DNA of 64,000 nt from Artocarpus heterophyllus (GCA_025403435.1 JAJQZP010000440.1:310001-374000), one strand, 5' to 3'. Positions 11,432-24,362 are shown, counted from the stretch's first letter. Numbers and translations: made by a program. Notes: generated by a model not told the origin, from the sequence alone.

Positions 11432-14400
11432 TGCATTTTGATTTAACAAAAGAGTAGCTAGCTAGCAACATAGCTACTTAACTTCTTTTGCTTGTCGTGT
11501 TTTGTTCACTTGTTCATCTCAGACTCTTGTGTTGGCGTTCAATGTTAGCGGATTTATTTACAAGTACATAGGTATTACAAATTGCCATTTGTGAATATAT
11601 TGCCCCTAAATTGAAGTGGTTACAACGGTTTATGAGGTTGTTTTGAGACAGTCATTCTGTGGGATACTGCTCAAGACTGCAGCTTGTGCAGCTTCTTCCC
11701 CGAAGTAACGTGTCTAAGCTCCATTGGTTTTAAGTGAACTTGTGTGATATACTCTGCTATAGCTAAGAGAAAACATACGAGGGAGGTGGTTGCATTCTGT
11801 TTTGGTTTTCTCCGGTTGTGAGCTCTGGGTTTCTTGTACTGGGGGTGGAAAGTGTTTGTTTCCTGGGAAAAATTCCCTTTGTACAGAGAGAAAGCTTGGT
11901 GAGTGCAGTGCTTCTCTGATTGTGTAATACTCATTCATCTAGCGGATTCAACTAGGGCAAGATGCCCTGACTCGATGTAGGATCATTCAAGATCCGAACC
12001 AAGTATAAAACTTCTGTGTCGATTTTCTTTCTGCCTTTTCTTCCATTTCTGGTTCATGTGTTATGTCACAGTGATTATCCCTCACAAATATTGCCTCTTT
12101 TTATTTGGAAGGGTTCAAAACATGTATGAACTTTCTATGTGCTTATTTTGGTCTGCAAGTACAATGCAAATTTGGATATTTTCACGATTTGAATATGATT
12201 AGCTCGTTAGCTAACGTTTTATCTTTTTCTGGGAACATATAGCTCCATTTTTGCTTGACACATAGCGCAAAATGTAAAGATCTATTATTTTTTAAAATAA
12301 ATCTGTAATTCTTTTAATATAAATGGGTACCTTCAAAGAAAAAATTAAGCCTATCTTAGACTTTTTTTTCCCCCCTAATGTAAAGAAAAAGGAGGTTCTT
12401 ATGATGTTTGTAAGGTTGTTGTCGTTGTTCTCATGTCGTTTATTGAGAATTAAAACGGGTCCATATCTTACGTCGTTGTTGCTTTAGGCCTTCGTTTATT
12501 CAAGATATTGCCGTGTTTAGTACATGTCGTTTTTATGCTTGTCTTTTCTTCTTGTCGTTTCTAAATGTCATTCATTGTGATTTACTATGTTTTGAGCGTC
12601 ATTTTTTTCCCCGCTTTTAATCGGGGGGATTTTGAAAAGTAGCTTTAAGAAAAAATAATTTTGGGGAAATGATTTATTTTTTGGCAGTTTTTTGACACAA
12701 AAAACTTTTTTGGAATCTTTGTGCTTTTATAGCCAGGTGAGTTTTGAGGTTGTCGTTTTAAGATGCATGCTCTTCAAGAAAAGGGCCCAACGTCCTGGGG
12801 GTATGAAGTTTGGGCTTTGTTGTTGGGTTGGCCAGCTGCACAACTCGAACTTGGTAGCAACACCTTTGACTTCGACTTTGTAAAAATTGTTGCCCAACTT
12901 TAGAGTGTTTCTTTAAGAAAAAATTTCTTACAATATTTTTAAAAATTATATTTATTTATTTTATATTAAAAAAATATGTCACATTATCATTCATATTATA
13001 TATTAAGTAATTAATTTATATTAAAAAAAATATGCCAGATTATCATTCATATTACATGTTAAGTTTTTTCACAAATAAATATATAGATATTTATAAAAAG
13101 ATGTTGTTTTTAAAAATTCTCCTATCTTTGCTGCTTTAAATATATTAGATAGATGTATTTAATAGCTCTAAAATCTTGTTTTAATATAAAAATTGATTTT
13201 TTTGGGGGGCATTGACTTGGATCATGTCAAACTTTCTACTCGGAAAAAGATGGAGAAAAAATGACTTAAGCCTGAAGGAATCTTATATATGTAATGCCTT
13301 TTTTGCGTCTTTATTTTATTATTATTTTTTGCTCCACTCGGGAAAATGTTGTGAAAATAATGCTCAAAATTGTGAAATACGTAGTTAATCTCAAAACTAA
13401 AGAGAAGGGAAAATAATGTTGAAAGTTGTGAGCGACCCACGTAAGAGAGAGAAAAAAAAAGTGATGCGTTTAATTTAATATCTTTACAAAATTATATGTA
13501 TTCTCAGATAAACTAAAATATCTGTAATTTGTTGAAGAAAATTAATACCCTGTCGCCTACGTGAAGACTTTGCTTCTACTAGGTCGTAGGTTTGAGTAAT
13601 GGCAATTGCAAAAAGACTTTTAAACCTATGGCTAGGCCCGTTAGATGTTAGATGATGAAATCCAAGACCATAGTCCTTTTTAAACTTACAAGTGTAACAA
13701 CATTTTGAACATTTTAAATAATAATGGTCACTTTATTGTTATTAGTTTTTTGAAGTCAACTTTTATTTTGTTTTTCATCTGAGCACCATTCCCTACTTAT
13801 GGTAAAAATTTTATGGTTGGATACTAAAAATATTACTCCTTCAATAGATCACATCAAGAACACAAATTCTAAACCATCATACATATATTTTTTCAAATTT
13901 CTTAATTACCATAATTTTTGTAATTTTACATAATACTAACTTTCATGGTGATAACTTAAAAATGTTGAATTCAATAACCTACTATAAATTCTTCTAAATA
14001 TTTATTTATTTGTTTGCATATTTATTTAGTTTTTGGGTTACTTACATAATTGTATATCTTAATTTTAACTTTTTTCAATCTATTGCTCTATTTTTAAAAA
14101 CTACAAAGTTATTCTTTGAATTTTGAAAACTTATTTCCATATTATCACTCTCAATCAAAAAATTTGGACAATTATAACATGACTATCCTTAAAAAAGTTA
14201 TGAAAAATATTTTATATTTTAAAAACAAAAAAATCCTAAAATAAAACATCAAATTAAAAAAAATCTTAAATTTTTGACTTTTTTAAATTTTAAAATATTT
14301 TTAATTTTTTTTAAAAAACATATATTTCATAAACAAATTAGATTTAATTAAAGATATTTTTATCTTATCCTTATGTTTTTCGGGCAAAAAAGTCTGTGAA

Positions 14401-15060
14401 GGATAAAATTGAAACAAATTTTTTAAATTTAAAAAATACTTTTGTAGTTTCTAAAAAATAAAATAATAAATTAAAAAATTAATAAAATTAAATGATATGG
14501 TAATATAATTAACCCTTTATGTATTTTGTTGCGGACCTTATTATTTAATTGTCTTCAAAGAATTCTCCTCGGCGGGGTCGACCTGAAGAGAATTATTAAT
14601 AATCATCATTTTACGAAGGAGGTGCCATTGGTTTTCAACTCATTTTATTTGTTTCTATGTCTTTTTGGAAGCATTATTTGTTTATTTATTTATTATTATT
14701 ATATTATTATTTTTATTATTATTTTCTTATTGTTACTTTTTTCTCTGTGGTTTGATAATATTTTTAAAATAAATAAAAATAATTTTATTTTAAAAAATAA
14801 ATTTTTTTATAAATTATATTAAAAATATTTTTAAAATTTTTATCTCAAAAACGCACTAAACCATTCCAAAAACAATCGAAACAAAACCAAACCGCCCAAT
14901 TATTCGGCACAACACACCACAGAATCTCACCAACTTTACGTTTTCTCTCTCAGACAAAAGAAACTACAAAAAAAACTCTCCCGTTCTCCTCCAATCCTAG
15001 GCACTGTCACACCAAACTTTCTGATATTTTAGAGAGAGAAAGAGAAAGAGAGAGAAAAAA
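11432..15060. other. AT-rich intergenic region
   Basis: There is no gene I can support. Around 12410-12600 are scattered copies of ATGTCGTTT/TTGTCGTTT, the half-site of the palindrome seen in the Copia leaders. A short hairpin, ccccgcttttaatcgggg, lies near 12610. The rest to about 14900 is extremely AT-rich. The last 150 bp (14900-15060) become pyrimidine- and GA-rich and probably hold the promoter and 5' UTR of the DUF1218 gene. Confidence 0.5.
12961..13066. repeat. Tandem AT-rich duplication (two units)
   Basis: A segment of about 50 bp (ttatattaaaaaaatatg, then cattatcattcatatta) appears twice in direct orientation about 57 bp apart with few changes. Confidence 0.6.
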
Positions 15061-15480
15061 ATGGAGAGAAAGGTTTTGCTGGTAAGCTGTGCCGTGGGGT
15101 TTTTAGGGCTATTATCAGCTGCTACTGGGTTTGGTGCAGAGGCTACTAGGATTAAGGTTAGACCCTCTAAAGGTTTTTTTTTTTTTTTTTTTTTTTTGGA
15201 TTGGATCTTTTTTTTTTTTATTATTTTCTCTTGCGGGTTTGTTTTAATTCAGCTTTTATATGCTTTTCTTATCGTTTTCTTTTGTTTGTATGCATTAATC
15301 CTCTGTTTGGTTTCTGGAAAAAAGACGAAAATGAATAAAGTCGAGTGCTTTTGGTAATTTTCATGCTGCTTTCGTTTCTGGAGCAAAAAAATGAAGAGTC
15401 CAAGTGTTCAAATTTGATAGATTGAGTGAACGTTTTGAGTAAAGTTTTAAAGTTGGCATTTTTTTTTTCTTTTTGCAATA

Positions 15481-15522
<42 letters not shown>

Positions 15523-18500
15523 CTACATTTCTTGTTGGCGAAGTATACACGCTTCTGAAATGGTTTGATTTTCTGTTTTCTAGCGACTTTTTTGTGATTT
15601 TCTTTGGTGCCCTTGATATGTTTTACTCTTCACATTAAAATTTTCTCTTTTGCTCTGTCTGGAAGCTGTGAAATGTAAAAAAATTCTCTTGGTGTGTGTA
15701 TATATATATTTGGGACCTTAAGAGCAGATTATGATGGAAGCCCTTCAATTAAAAGGAGCTTATTGGAGGGATTAAAGGGGGAGAGAGAGAGTTCATTGCT
15801 GTTTTTACTCACTTTCCAGTAGGATTTGAAATCTATGTTTATATCTGTTTATTACAGACTCCAGTGATTTATTTGACTTCAAGGATTCAACTTTTTGCAT
15901 ATTAATTAATGGTATTACTTAGTACTTACTACTAGAATACAACTTTATCTTATCCCCTAGCAATTTATGTAGTTTTATCTGTTTTTTGAAACATATCTCT
16001 TCCTTTGGATATTGGGATATATATTTCTTATTAACCGTTAGTAATCATGTATTTGTACATCAATCGACTGAATTATCTACTCAGTGTTTCCTGTGTTTGA
16101 CTGCATACTAATGTTTATGTGTAGTTCAGACTGTCTACTAAAAACTATTAGTAAATTTGTCAAAAACTGCCTTCTATATTGATATCTTTGCCGTATTTTT
16201 AGGCTAGATTTCATTACTACAAAGTTCAATAGGCTAGTTTTTCCACCGTTTTCCTCCCCAATTACTAGAGTCGTTTGATTACTATGACTTATTTTTTCCT
16301 CTTTTGGAAGACCTTAAAGGCAAGCACTTCAATTCAATTGAGATTAAGAGCGTGTTTAGTGGGTGAGAAAATTTCTAGAAGGGAGAGGGGTGAGGGGATT
16401 TGTGGAAGGTTTTGAAACCTATGGTTGGGGAGAAAATGGATTGTGTGAGAGATTTCAAATCCTTCGAAGACCCCAATTTTAATCTAAAGGGAATTCGCAC
16501 CAAACACATTAGGAGAAAGGTCCTTTCTTTCCTCCCTATTTCCTTCACCTAGGTCATTTGTCTTCCTTTCTTTCCTTCATATTTTCTATTTTCTATTTTC
16601 ATATCTACTTTCAAAATCCCTAGGTTTATCTAACTTCAAGGCTTCAGCTTTTTGCAATCTAAAATAATAGTATCACTTTCTACTAGAATATGGCTCCACT
16701 ATCTTGCTTAAGATGTTAGGACATTTATTATTATTCATCAATAAACATAGTTTCGTTATTATGCTGATCCTTCTCGAAATTAATTATCTACAGTCTACTT
16801 GGTTTTACCTATATTCAACTGCATTATAAAATTGGGTGAATCTTGGTTAATACTTTCAATGCTTTCTTCTTGGGGTTTTCATAACATAGTAGTATACCTT
16901 TCCTCTTCCTACATTTTTATTGTTTTTTCTTGAGGTGTTATTTAGTTCTACTTTGAGTATCTTTTTAAAGGCTTGAAATGCCAAATGAGGCCATATGCAA
17001 TATGCTGTGAAATTAGACTTTTATTAGGGGCGTCCCACGTTGAGAACAAGAGAATGCTGCTATTCCCAATTTGAAAGTTTTCATCTTGATTTTTTAATTG
17101 TGGTCACGTTTTAAAGGTGCCTCCTTTGTTCATCTGCAGATCGTTTTTATATCTGTACATCATTATCGTTGATTGTAATAGTCCTAACAACTTTGTAAAC
17201 TGATACAACAATGCTAAAATTGTTGTGCCTTATCATCTTTTTATTTAATCCTGCAGGGTTCGCAGGTTCAATTCCTCTCTAATACTCAATGTGTATACCC
17301 ACAGAGTCCGGCAATGGCTCTTGGCCTGACTGCAGCAGCAGCTCTTATGGTAGCACAAGTAATAATAAACGCGTCAACTGGGTGTATTTGTTGCAAAAGA
17401 ACCATCCAACCACTCAACTCGAATTGGAAAATCGCGCTTTTGTGCTTTGTTGCTTCCTGGTAATTAGAAACTGCCTTTTGGTTTGACACAACTTTTAGAC
17501 TTGTGGTATTCTATATCAATGTTTTAAGTGATAGAAAGTAGAGAACTGACAAGAATTATTACAGAGGCTTTTTTCCTTCCCCCTGCTTCATAGGAATCGC
17601 ACATGTCTTGCCTTGTACTAACATGCTATGTTAGGATGAAGCAATAATTTTGCACCAAGGGATCTTACACTACGTTTGGTAAGTATGAAAAGTGGAGAGA
17701 AGGAAGAAGGTGGGGAGATTTTGTGAGAGGAAATAGAAAAGTGGGGTTGTTCGGTGGGAGAGAAAAGACGAAGAGAAATTAGAAGGGAAAATAGTACAAG
17801 TGGGACCCACCATAACTTAATGCAGAGATTTCAAGGGGGAAAGTTTATCACGCTTAGAACAAGAACTACTTTTTCGACCTCACTTTCAAATTAAATGTTA
17901 TAAATAAGTAGTTAAAATGGTGGTTAGAACTATTGGACCCATAACTTTTTTAATCTTTATTGGATGACAAAGGTAGGAGAAGACTTTGACAAAATGTGAG
18001 GTTAATAAACTAAAATAATGATGGACAGAGGAAAACCTAGGGAAAGTGTGACAACAGTAGTAATTTCATAAATAATTTTACTTTTATCCCTCTAATTTCA
18101 CTTGCATACCTAAGAACAAACGGTTAAATTGACTTTCTTCTCCTCCCTAATTATACCAAACAACATAAGAGAAAAACAAAATCTTTTACTTCTTTGTCCC
18201 TCTGATATTCTCTCGCTTCCATTTTTCTATCCCTCTTGTTTTTCTTTCCTTCCTACCAAACATGATGTTAGCATTTTCGGTTGGTCTTGCATCTTGTATT
18301 TCCTTTTCAAGTGGTCAATTCCACATACATTTTCTTGCAGGTTCACATTTGTGATAGCGTTTCTTCTGTTGCTAACTGGAGCTGCACTCAATGACCGACA
18401 CGATTTAGAGAGCGTGTACTTCAGCAACTATTACTGTTATCTTGTGAAGCCGGGAGTCTTTGCCGGAGGTGCTGTTCTGTCTCTTGCAAGTGTGACACTC

Positions 18501-18674
18501 GGAATTCTATGCTACCTTACCTTCACTTCAGCGAAGAGTGGTGAGAATCCGTGGGGCAGTTCGGTTCCCAATCAGGGTGGAATAGCCATGGGGCAGCCTC
18601 AGTTTCCACCACAAAACAGTCAGGACCCAGTTTTTGTACATGAAGACACATACATGAGACGACAGTTCACCTGA
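15061..18674 (+). CDS. DUF1218 family four-helix membrane protein
   Basis: Three exons, 15061-15156, 17257-17459 and 18341-18674, have consensus GT-AG borders and encode 210 residues with no break. Exon 1 gives the N-terminal hydrophobic segment (MERKVLLVSCAVGFLGLLSAATGF). Exon 2 holds TQCVYPQSPAMALGLTAAAALMVAQ and the CICC cysteine cluster. Exon 3 gives two more membrane segments around ALNDRHDLESVYFSNYYCY and a Gly/Pro/Gln-rich cytosolic-looking tail. The conserved cysteines and four predicted helices match the land-plant DUF1218 family (At1g13380 type), some members of which affect secondary-wall lignin or organ symmetry. The biochemical role is not known. The ATG follows a GA-rich 5' leader. 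Intron 2 contains a 600-bp MITE-like insertion, and intron 1 has an AT microsatellite. Confidence 0.9.
15479..15519. repeat. (AT)n microsatellite in intron 1 of the DUF1218 gene
   Basis: About 40 bp of almost pure TA dinucleotides, with T-runs nearby at 15175-15198 and 15210-15220. Confidence 0.95.
16346..16512. mobile_element. Possible small MITE in intron 1 of the DUF1218 gene
   Basis: Left sequence gcgtgtttagtggg and right sequence caccaaacacatt are imperfect inverted copies about 165 bp apart. They enclose purine-rich sequence distinct from the surrounding intron. The duplicated target would be TAA/TAG, which is imperfect. Confidence 0.35.
17668..18267. mobile_element. 600-bp MITE-like transposon in intron 2 of the DUF1218 gene
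   Basis: The insert starts CACTACGTTTGGTA and ends TACCAAACATGATG, inverted with about 11 of 14 matches. It is flanked by TTA on both sides (17665-17667 and 18268-18270). A 3-bp TTA duplication fits PIF/Harbinger (Tourist) MITEs. A CACTA-type start with 3-bp duplication is the alternative. No transposase frame is present. The exon 3 acceptor lies 70 bp downstream and is intact. Confidence 0.6.
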
Positions 18675-20230
18675 TGGATTCGGAAGATGGCTGGCATGAT
18701 CGTCTTTTTTTACTTTGGAGGTAATATCTTCAGCAAATTTTTTAGGGGATTTCTTTGGTAGCATTTTGGTCTAAAATCTTCTTTTTGTTTTATTTATAAT
18801 ATACGTAAAGTTATTCACTGATGTATATTGTAGAACAGAATGGATTTTCTTTCTATATAAGCTGGATGGATTATTGTTACTTTCTTAAGGAAACTGTTTT
18901 TCAAGACCATTCTATAAGAGGTTGTTTCTTATCTACAATCCCATTTGAAGATTCTTGTTCGTTTGGAAGATCGTGTTTGTTCCTCTTAATCAAGAGAGAA
19001 CAAACTAGAAGACTAGATAAGAAAGGAAGAAAAGTTGTGTCCCTTGCTAGTTATGCTCAATTTGTCACGCTTACTTATTGATGAGAAATTACTTGTTTGA
19101 CTAAACATGATTTATAGAACTGCGGATAGTTTAACAAAAGGAATCCGACATAATTATAAGAGAGAACGAGAGAATTAGGCCATTATTAATTGAGAATAAA
19201 AATAAATAGACGAAGATGTAATGGTGTTTAATAAATAGCTCATTTAGATTAAAATAAAATTTATTTATGTATAGATTAACGTAAAAAGAAGCACGAACGA
19301 GCAAGCAAAAAACAATAAACAAAAATGAAAAGAAAAAGAAAAAATAAGAGGTAAAATTAGAAATCTAAGTGTTTAAAAAAAACAAATGATTTTAAAAATG
19401 CTATGTATTTAAATATTTTTAAAAGTATACTATATATTTACTTAAGAATTAAAATTGTGTACTTCACGCAATTTCCCTTAATCTCTTAATCCTAATCCCT
19501 TGATAATTTAATAGAATTATAGGAGCATCTTGAATCCGTTGCCCAATTTATTCCCTTCCCTAATCTCTCATACAAAACGAGCACAAGTCTTATTTTCTAT
19601 CCACTAATCCTTCTATTATTTTCTTTCTTCGTTTTCCTTCTATCAAACTAGGCCTTAAAGTTTCAAACTCGTCACTTCAACATACAAGCAATGAAAATCA
19701 ACTGGTAATCCTAATAAAACCCCAAAAAAATGAAAACAAAAATGTTACAGAACCTTTAAAAAAGAAAGAAAAAAAAATGTTACAGAACCCAAAAGAAACA
19801 AAAAATGAAAAAAATGTTGGGCACGTTCTAAGTTGTCGATCCGGTCATGCTAGGCTGGTATAAAGCATAGACCAAGTCAAGCAGCCAACTAAAAAAGCTT
19901 CTATTGATGACAAAAATGAAAAAAAGAAGATAAACATATTACATGGGCATAGGCATGTATGATTATAAAAATATATGATTGGATCTCTAGCAATAAGAAA
20001 TTCTTCCCACCAAACATTTAACCTTTTAACAATCTATCCTCCATCCACGCCCCTCATTACTCTACCAACCACAAAGTATAGTCAATTCAACTCCAAAGAA
20101 GCCATATATAACAGGACACCACTCGACTTGTAATTAATTCCAAACTCATAGTCTTCTATTCCTAATCTAATACTCTCACAATCCACAAGTTTCTGAAAAG
20201 TTTAGGTTTCAAGGTTGAGGGTTTATCGCT
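18675..20230. other. Intergenic region and BAHD promoter
   Basis: This contains the presumed 3' UTR of the DUF1218 gene, AT-rich sequence without a supportable gene, and the upstream region of the BAHD gene. A TATA-like TATATAAC lies near 20105, about 125 bp before the ATG at 20231. Confidence 0.5.
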
Positions 20231-22350
20231 ATGGCAGTATCGACTCCTGTTTCTTTAACGTTCAAGGTAACAAGGCACGAACCGGAGCTGGTTGTCCCAG
20301 CTAAGCCTACCCCACACGAGCTTAAACAACTCTCAGAAATCGATGACCACACCAGTCTACGGTTCCATATTCCGATGATACAGTTGTATAGGCACAGTCC
20401 CTCCAAAGAAGGTAAGGACCCCGCGAAAGTGATTAAGGAGGCACTTGCAAAAGCACTTGTGTTTTACTACCCTTTCGCCGGTAGGCTCAAGGAAGGCCCT
20501 GGCGGGAAGCTCTTGGTGGATTGCACCGGGGAAGGTGTGTTGTTCATTGAGGCTGATGCAGATGTTACGCTTGACCAATTTGGAGATGTTCTGCCCCCAT
20601 TTCCTTGCTCGGAGGAACTTATTTATGATCCTCCTAAATCCCAAGGGATTTTGGCTTCTCCCTTGTTGCTAATTCAGGTAAGTTTCTCCTACATGTAATT
20701 CATTTGTCTATGTTTCATCTACTCATGATTGAATGTTTTAGTTGCTTTAGATCACTTATTTGTTTCTCTAGAGAAAAAAATGGTAAATACATGAATCAAA
20801 AAAACATAACCAAGGTGTCAAACTGGTAGAAGTTGACTATTCTGACATAATTAATAAACTAGAACTTAGCTCAAGGAGTAATCTATTCAAAATATACATG
20901 TAAGAATGTTTTAATATTCCCTCACCGTACATTATTTAAAGTTTTATAATTTTGCCTTTTTTTTCCTTCTATCAATTATCACACAAAATATAAAATAATC
21001 ACAACCGTTCATGTGCACCGTAACCAGAAATCTAGAACTAGTATTTTTTTTTTTTTGGTAATATGTAAAACTAATACAAGTATGAAAAGTGTTTAGCGTG
21101 CAAATTACTTGTGTAATTATGGTAGGTGACTCGCCTCAAGTGTGGTGGCTTCATATTGGGATTGAACCACAACCATGCCCTCTCTGACCTAAAAGGGCTA
21201 GTCCAATTCCTGACGGGGGCGGCGGAGATCGCAGCCGGCGCACTCACCCCTTCCATCCTGCCCGTGTGGCAAAGGGAGCTCCTCAATGCCAGGGACCCTC
21301 CCCAAACAACATGCACCCACCATGGCTTCCACCAAGCCCCAGCCGCCCCTGCCCCGGCCCATCATGTCGAAACGACCCACATCTCTTTCCTCTTCGGGCC
21401 CTCCGAGGTCTCTGCCCTCCGCAGGCTACTGCCACCGCACCAACAGAAGTATTCCGACTTCGAGCTCCTCACTGCCTGCGTCTGGCGCTGCCGTGTAGCT
21501 GCACTTCAGGTAGTGGTGAAGCCACATAAAAAGTACATTTATTGGGCTTCCAAAATTTTTACTTTTTATGTTGGAAGCTTTTTGTAAAATTAAAATTTTG
21601 TGACCTTATTTTGATACATAAAATAATAAGTACTTCTGCATTTAATAATAAAAAAATTAGTGGCTATAAGGCTAACTTAATAATAATTTTATGATAACTT
21701 AATTTTAAAATATAGAGTTAAAATTCACTTATTTCTGGGCTTAAAAAAAATTATAACCATGTCTCTTCAATATTCATATTTTATAATTTTTGTATTATAG
21801 TTATATTTTCTGACTGCGCCACTCGCTACAGGTCAACCCCGAGGACGAGGTCTATATGATACTCGTCGTTGACTCGAGGCCTGCGTTCAACCCTCCATTG
21901 CCGACCGGCTTCTACGGCAACGCGCTAGCGTTCTCCACCGCGGTGACGACAGCCGGGGAGCTGCAGCAGAAACCTCTGGAGCACGCGGTGGAGCTGGTGA
22001 GGAAGGCGGCGGCGGACGTGTCGGAGGAGTACATGAGGTCGTTTGCCGACTTCATGGCGACAAATGATCGGCGACACTTCACTTTGGTGAGATCGTTTGT
22101 TTTGATGGATTTGAGGGGCGTTGGATTTGGAGACGTGGACTTCGGGTGGGGCAAGCCCGTTTACGGTGGGGCCCCCGGGGCCATGCATGGGGTGTCGAGC
22201 TTCTTCATGGGGTTCAAGGACGGAGTGAGTGGAGAGGAAGGGCTTGCGTTGCCCCTTTGCTTGCCTACTCCGGCTATGGACAGGTTTGTGAAGGAGTTGA
22301 ATTCTTTGTTGCGTTTGGTCAAAGATGATGATCATGAAGTTGTTGGCTAA
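20231..22350 (+). CDS. BAHD acyltransferase, benzyl alcohol O-benzoyltransferase-like
   Basis: Three exons, 20231-20677, 21126-21509 and 21832-22350, join in phase to a 449-residue protein, the normal BAHD length. BAHD enzymes are cytosolic and transfer acyl groups from CoA thioesters to alcohols or amines. The N-terminus ([18 protein letters not shown]), [50 protein letters not shown] and [12 protein letters not shown] are typical of benzoyl-CoA:benzyl alcohol/methanol-type acyltransferases of scent and fruit ester formation. The catalytic HxxxD is present as HALSD in exon 2, in an unusual context (LNHNHALSD instead of LNHTMSD). The structural DFGWG motif is intact in exon 3 ([13 protein letters not shown]). 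Substrate cannot be decided from sequence. No frame damage is seen. Confidence 0.92.
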
Positions 22351-22720
22351 AGTTTTGTATTTTTTTTTTTTTTGGGAGGGCTTCCAAAGTCCAAATTGGT
22401 GTGCTGAATAATAATGCCGAATATAGCTCCAACTTGTTTAATTTATTAAAGCTGGGAAAAAAAAAAGCTGGAGAAGAAAAGAAAAAAAATGGCTCGAGAA
22501 AGCTACATGTCGTTTGACATATGATTTTAAACGACATGTTTTCATGCTTATGTTCTCTGTTTGAAAAATGAAACGAATTATCGTACACAATACAATGTTG
22601 TATGTTAGTTTCATGTCAATGTCATTTACGTTTTCTTGTCGTTTAATTGATAATAAATGACATTAATATTGATTTTATGTTTTAAGCTCGAAAAAGACAA
22701 CTACATCTCGTTTTCTTCCA
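22351..22720. other. 3' flank with CATGTCGTTT half-palindromes
   Basis: The presumed 3' UTR has T and A runs (22361-22373, 22456-22490). At 22505-22545, ACATGTCGTTT and AAACGACATGT occur, the same motif as in the Copia leaders at 4890 and 61790. At 22700-22720 the sequence resembles the stretch preceding the palindrome at 4870 (ttttcttccagcaagaa). This may be a fragment of such a leader. Confidence 0.4.
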
Positions 22721-23090
22721 GCAAGAACTGGGAGGGTGTTTGGCTAAAAGTGAAAACTATTGATGGGAACTGTTTTTATTGTAGCATGTGAGAGCTTTAT
22801 ATTGTAGTAACTTTTTTTTCTTTTTTTTTGTAGCAAGAACTGGGAGGATGTTTGGCCAGTGGTGGTAACCATTGGTGGGAACCGTTTTTTACTGTACCAT
22901 GTGAGAGCTTTACATTGTAGCAACTTTTTTCTTTTTTAATGAGCAAGAACTAGGAGGGTGTTTGGCTAGTGGTGGTAACCATTGGTAGAAACCTTTTTTA
23001 CTGTAGCATCTGAGAGCTTTACACTATAGCAATTTTTTTTTTTTTACTGTAACATGTGAGAACCTTAGCCAAACAAGGGGCAACACTCCC
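22721..23090. repeat. Three tandem copies of about 111 bp with MITE-like ends
   Basis: Copies start with gcaagaact at 22721, 22833 and 22943. Each carries GTGTTTGGCYA, a GGTGGTAACCATTGG block, CTGTAGCATGTGAGAGCTTTA and a poly-T end. After the third copy the array closes with TTAGCCAAACAAGG (about 23065-23080), the inverse of GTGTTTGGCTA. This suggests a MITE whose left part was amplified. Confidence 0.8.
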
Positions 23091-24221
23091 ACCGAAAAAC
23101 TTTGTCATGTCTTCATTTGCCGAAATATTTTAAGGACATAATTTAAACTACAATTTGAATATAAAACATTGTAGCTATATAAATTTTGTAAAATAAAATA
23201 CAAATTAAGAATCATGTCTTGAAACGGGCTTTATATAATGTTTTGTCTTAGTTGACATACCTCGTTGCAAATCATGTTATAACCAAATATTATATATTAT
23301 TTAGATTGCAAAAAAATTCATAATGTTTTGAACTTAAATCTCTCTATCACTTTTTCCAAATTACAACTATAAATAATAATAGAAAAATATACTATCATCA
23401 TAGAGATTGTTTCACTTTTTGATAAATTCAACAAGAAAGAGTCTTGAGGAAGAACAGAACAAAAAATCTCCCCTTTATTCACCGTTAGAGTTGTGAGTGT
23501 TAATCAATTTTGGGATTGGCATGGATTATAAGCATGGATGGAGGGAGAAGGGGGCAAGGGCGGGGCCCCACTGGCACAAGGGCCCTTATGCTTTGCGGTT
23601 AGTTATTAGAAAAATAAAGACAAAACAAATTATATTTCTTACTAGTAGTTTTCCCCTTTTAAAGTTTTTGTGAATTGTGTAATATTTACATAGTATTTTA
23701 TAAAATTTTAACTATATCTCAAGTTTTGACAGTAGAGTACATTCATATTTTAAGTATAAAACGTACGAATAAACCAAAAATTAACATTCCACTATGTATA
23801 TTTTATATTAACGTGAATTATAATGTATAACAACCGTGGTTGATTAAAAGAAAAGGAAAAAAAGATACAAAAAAATAAATAAAGGTAAAAAGGGGAGAGA
23901 TAAATTAAGAAAATATAGCTGTGTTTTAGTTCAAAATTTTGGTTACATTCATGCCATTTAAAAATATTTTCTAATATTCCCAAAAAATAGGGCCATGTGG
24001 CGTAAAATAATTCGGAAAAAGTGTGTCTTTGTAAATTTAAGCAAAAAGTAAGCTCAGCGTCACTTAAAACGACCTGGAGTTTTTTTATTGAAAACGACAA
24101 ACAGTACGTGGTTGACCAAGGAGTATTTAGTCATTACACTGTCGACACGGCGACTACAGAAACCTTAAATTGCATCATTAAAGAACCTGGCCTATGATTT
24201 TACTAAAATAACCCAACGTAC
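23091..24221. other. Intergenic, no gene seen
   Basis: AT-rich sequence with no convincing coding potential. A GC-rich patch (ggggcaagggcggggccccac, near 23551) interrupts it. The last few hundred bases lead into the CDC20 promoter. Confidence 0.5.
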
Positions 24222-24300
24222 ACTTAACGGGCACCGCCATCTAAATAAGGGTACTTTGGTAAGACCATATTACAACGGTTAAATCAAAAAATGAGCCGTT
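24222..24300 (+). promoter_or_regulatory. G2/M-type AACGG (MSA-like) elements upstream of CDC20
   Basis: Three AACGG cores occur 390-470 bp before the ATG: TTAACGGGC near 24225, ACAACGGTTA near 24272-24281, and AACGG on the minus strand at about 24296-24300 (GCCGTT). The middle one fits the mitosis-specific activator consensus core AACGGYYA bound by three-repeat MYB (MYB3R) factors. CDC20 is a G2/M gene, so the context is fitting. Binding is inferred. Confidence 0.6.
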
Positions 24301-24362
24301 GCAACCATTTTAGGATTCGGCGCACCACGCCTTTCTTCCATCAAGGCAACATCTTTATGTCT

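Noticed and set aside
18129..18674. 181-codon frame as a separate gene start upstream of DUF1218 exon 3
   Set aside because: Its first 70 codons are intron/MITE sequence. Homology begins only at the splice acceptor at 18341.
21198..21529. Several overlapping frames in the middle of the BAHD gene
   Set aside because: They are GC-rich shadows of BAHD exon 2.
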